DNA of 64,000 nt, taken from positions 2,972,001-3,036,000 of the forward strand of contig NC_014472.1 in assembly GCF_000153165.2 (NCBI RefSeq), given 5' to 3'. A program made the position numbers and the translations under genes. Below, in pieces: positions 63,281-64,000 of this stretch (the first letter of the stretch is position 1; each line of letters opens with the position of its first letter). The notes below the pieces were generated by a model. It saw only the letters and a program-made list of their open reading frames with translations, ran no database searches and was not told the DNA's origin. Origin of the DNA: Maribacter sp. HTCC2170. GTDB lineage: Bacteria; Bacteroidota; Bacteroidia; Flavobacteriales; Flavobacteriaceae.

Positions 63281-64000
63281 CTAAACCAAATACTGGAATA
63301 GATCTGGTTTATCATTTAAATAGTCGCCATAAAAGTTATTGGCTTTCATTCGCTGAATCAGAGGTTGAAGGTCTGTAGCACTTTTTAATTCTATTCCCAC
63401 TATTGCAGGAGCATTTTCCCTGCTTGATTTTTTGGAATACTCGAAATGGGTAATATCATCATTTGGACCCAATATCTCTGCCACGAACTGTTTTAATGCA
63501 CCAGGACGCTGTGGAAAACGAACAATAAAATAGTGTTTTAATTGACCATACAACAATGCCCGTTCCTTAATCTCAGCTGTACGGGTTATATCATTGTTAC
63601 CTCCACTTACAATACAAACAATATTCTTGTCTTTGATTTCATCTGTAAAACCATCCAAGCAGGCAACGGTCAAAGCACCTGCAGGCTCAACGACTATTGC
63701 ATCTCTATTATAGAGGTCTAAAATAGATTGACAAACCTTGCCCTCGGGAACAGTTTTCATTTGGTCTAAATGCTCTTGACAAATGGTAAATGGCAAATCT
63801 CCTACCCTTTGAACTGCAGCACCGTCAATAAACTTGTCAATTTGTTCCAATCGGGTATTTTTGCCTTTTTCGATTGAAACTTTCATTGATGGAGCACCTT
63901 CTGGCTCTACACCAATAATTTTGGTATTGGATGACAACTTTTCGAAAACCGCGCAGAGTCCTGAAGCGAGTCCACCACCACCAATAGCAACAAATATGTA
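63281..64000 (-). CDS. ilvA: threonine ammonia-lyase, 5' part beyond the window
   Basis: The frame is open to the right edge, giving 240 C-terminal residues. It starts in the PLP-enzyme core YIFVAIGGGGLASGL, continues with TKIIGVEPEGAPSM, and has the PLP-phosphate loop IVSGGNND. From about 150 residues into the visible part an ACT-like regulatory domain follows (HYFIVRFPQRPGALKQF). It deaminates threonine to 2-oxobutyrate for isoleucine. An internal ATG at 63937 is not the start, because the homologous sequence continues upstream. Probably the last gene of an ilv operon lying to the right. Confidence 0.93.
   Translation of the reverse strand, partial: YIFVAIGGGGLASGLCAVFEKLSSNTKIIGVEPEGAPSMKVSIEKGKNTRLEQIDKFIDGAAVQRVGDLPFTICQEHLDQMKTVPEGKVCQSILDLYNRDAIVVEPAGALTVACLDGFTDEIKDKNIVCIVSGGNNDITRTAEIKERALLYGQLKHYFIVRFPQRPGALKQFVAEILGPNDDITHFEYSKKSSRENAPAIVGIELKSATDLQPLIQRMKANNFYGDYLNDKPDLFQYLV

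Noticed and set aside
1-64000. CRISPR array, tRNA, rRNA, insertion sequence or prophage
   Set aside because: No regularly spaced direct repeats, no clover-leaf sequence with conserved arms, no transposase or phage structural gene was seen.

Overview
The window is chromosomal DNA of a marine-type Flavobacteriaceae bacterium (phylum Bacteroidota). The sequence evidence is low GC, mostly absent Shine-Dalgarno sites, several upstream regions carrying the Bacteroidota promoter pattern (TTG/TTTG, about 19-20 bp, TAnnTTTG), an E1 alpha-beta fusion dehydrogenase, DUF2911, DUF1080 and LVIVD proteins, and a leuC-leuD-leuA-leuB order typical of this family. The genus cannot be fixed from sequence reading alone. 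There are no rRNA or tRNA genes, CRISPR arrays or recognisable transposases. No gap between genes exceeds about 210 bp.

Layout. 1-5.7 kb: a truncated LVIVD lipoprotein, then rhomboid protease and LpxL-type acyltransferase transcribed from one palindromic divergent promoter, a secreted EEP-family phosphatase, phosphoglucosamine mutase and ACP phosphodiesterase. 5.7-9.8 kb: a run of gamma-glutamyltranspeptidase, RetSat/CrtI-like oxidoreductase and an unknown membrane-anchored protein. 9.8-20 kb: sugar-type oxidoreductase plus DUF1080 lipoprotein, an SLC12-like transporter with lysoplasmalogenase, an AlkC-like repair protein, a beta-lactamase-fold hydrolase, a K+-channel-type glutamate receptor and a GNAT enzyme. 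19.5-24.7 kb: a DNA-repair neighbourhood. A LexA-like XRE/S24 repressor faces a 61-aa basic protein ending in the beta-clamp motif QLSLF and a DUF4130 protein, with four tandem 17-bp operator-like sites over both promoters. Next come an unknown protein with a UvrD-Tudor-like N-terminus and uvrA. 24.7-34 kb: LOG-family protein, a pseudo-M1 peptidase joined to an outer-membrane barrel, the fused 2-oxoacid dehydrogenase E1, an M16 protease and a DoxX protein. 34-51 kb: mostly core genes (holA, a lone HsdR_N-type nuclease-fold protein, GT2, two OmpA-type paralogues, a YrdC/Sua5-family gene, UvrD/PcrA helicase, M20D hydrolase, FMN glutamate-synthase-like protein, patatin, M1 aminopeptidase, recG). 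51-64 kb: DUF2911 and beta-lactamase-like proteins, the leuCDAB operon, a frameshifted cotH, an inverted-repeat-flanked DUF2806 gene followed by a long hairpin element, gapN, and the 3' part of ilvA.

How the parts connect. LeuC/D/A/B and IlvA make branched-chain amino acids. The stretch between them (58.9-61.5 kb) looks like the most recently disturbed part of the window: a broken cotH, then a single-gene cassette-like unit. UvrA, the UvrD-type helicase, RecG, HolA, the AlkC-like protein and the LexA-like module give the window an unusual density of genome-maintenance genes. The repressor/operators/clamp-peptide/DUF4130 unit is the best candidate for an undescribed damage-inducible system.
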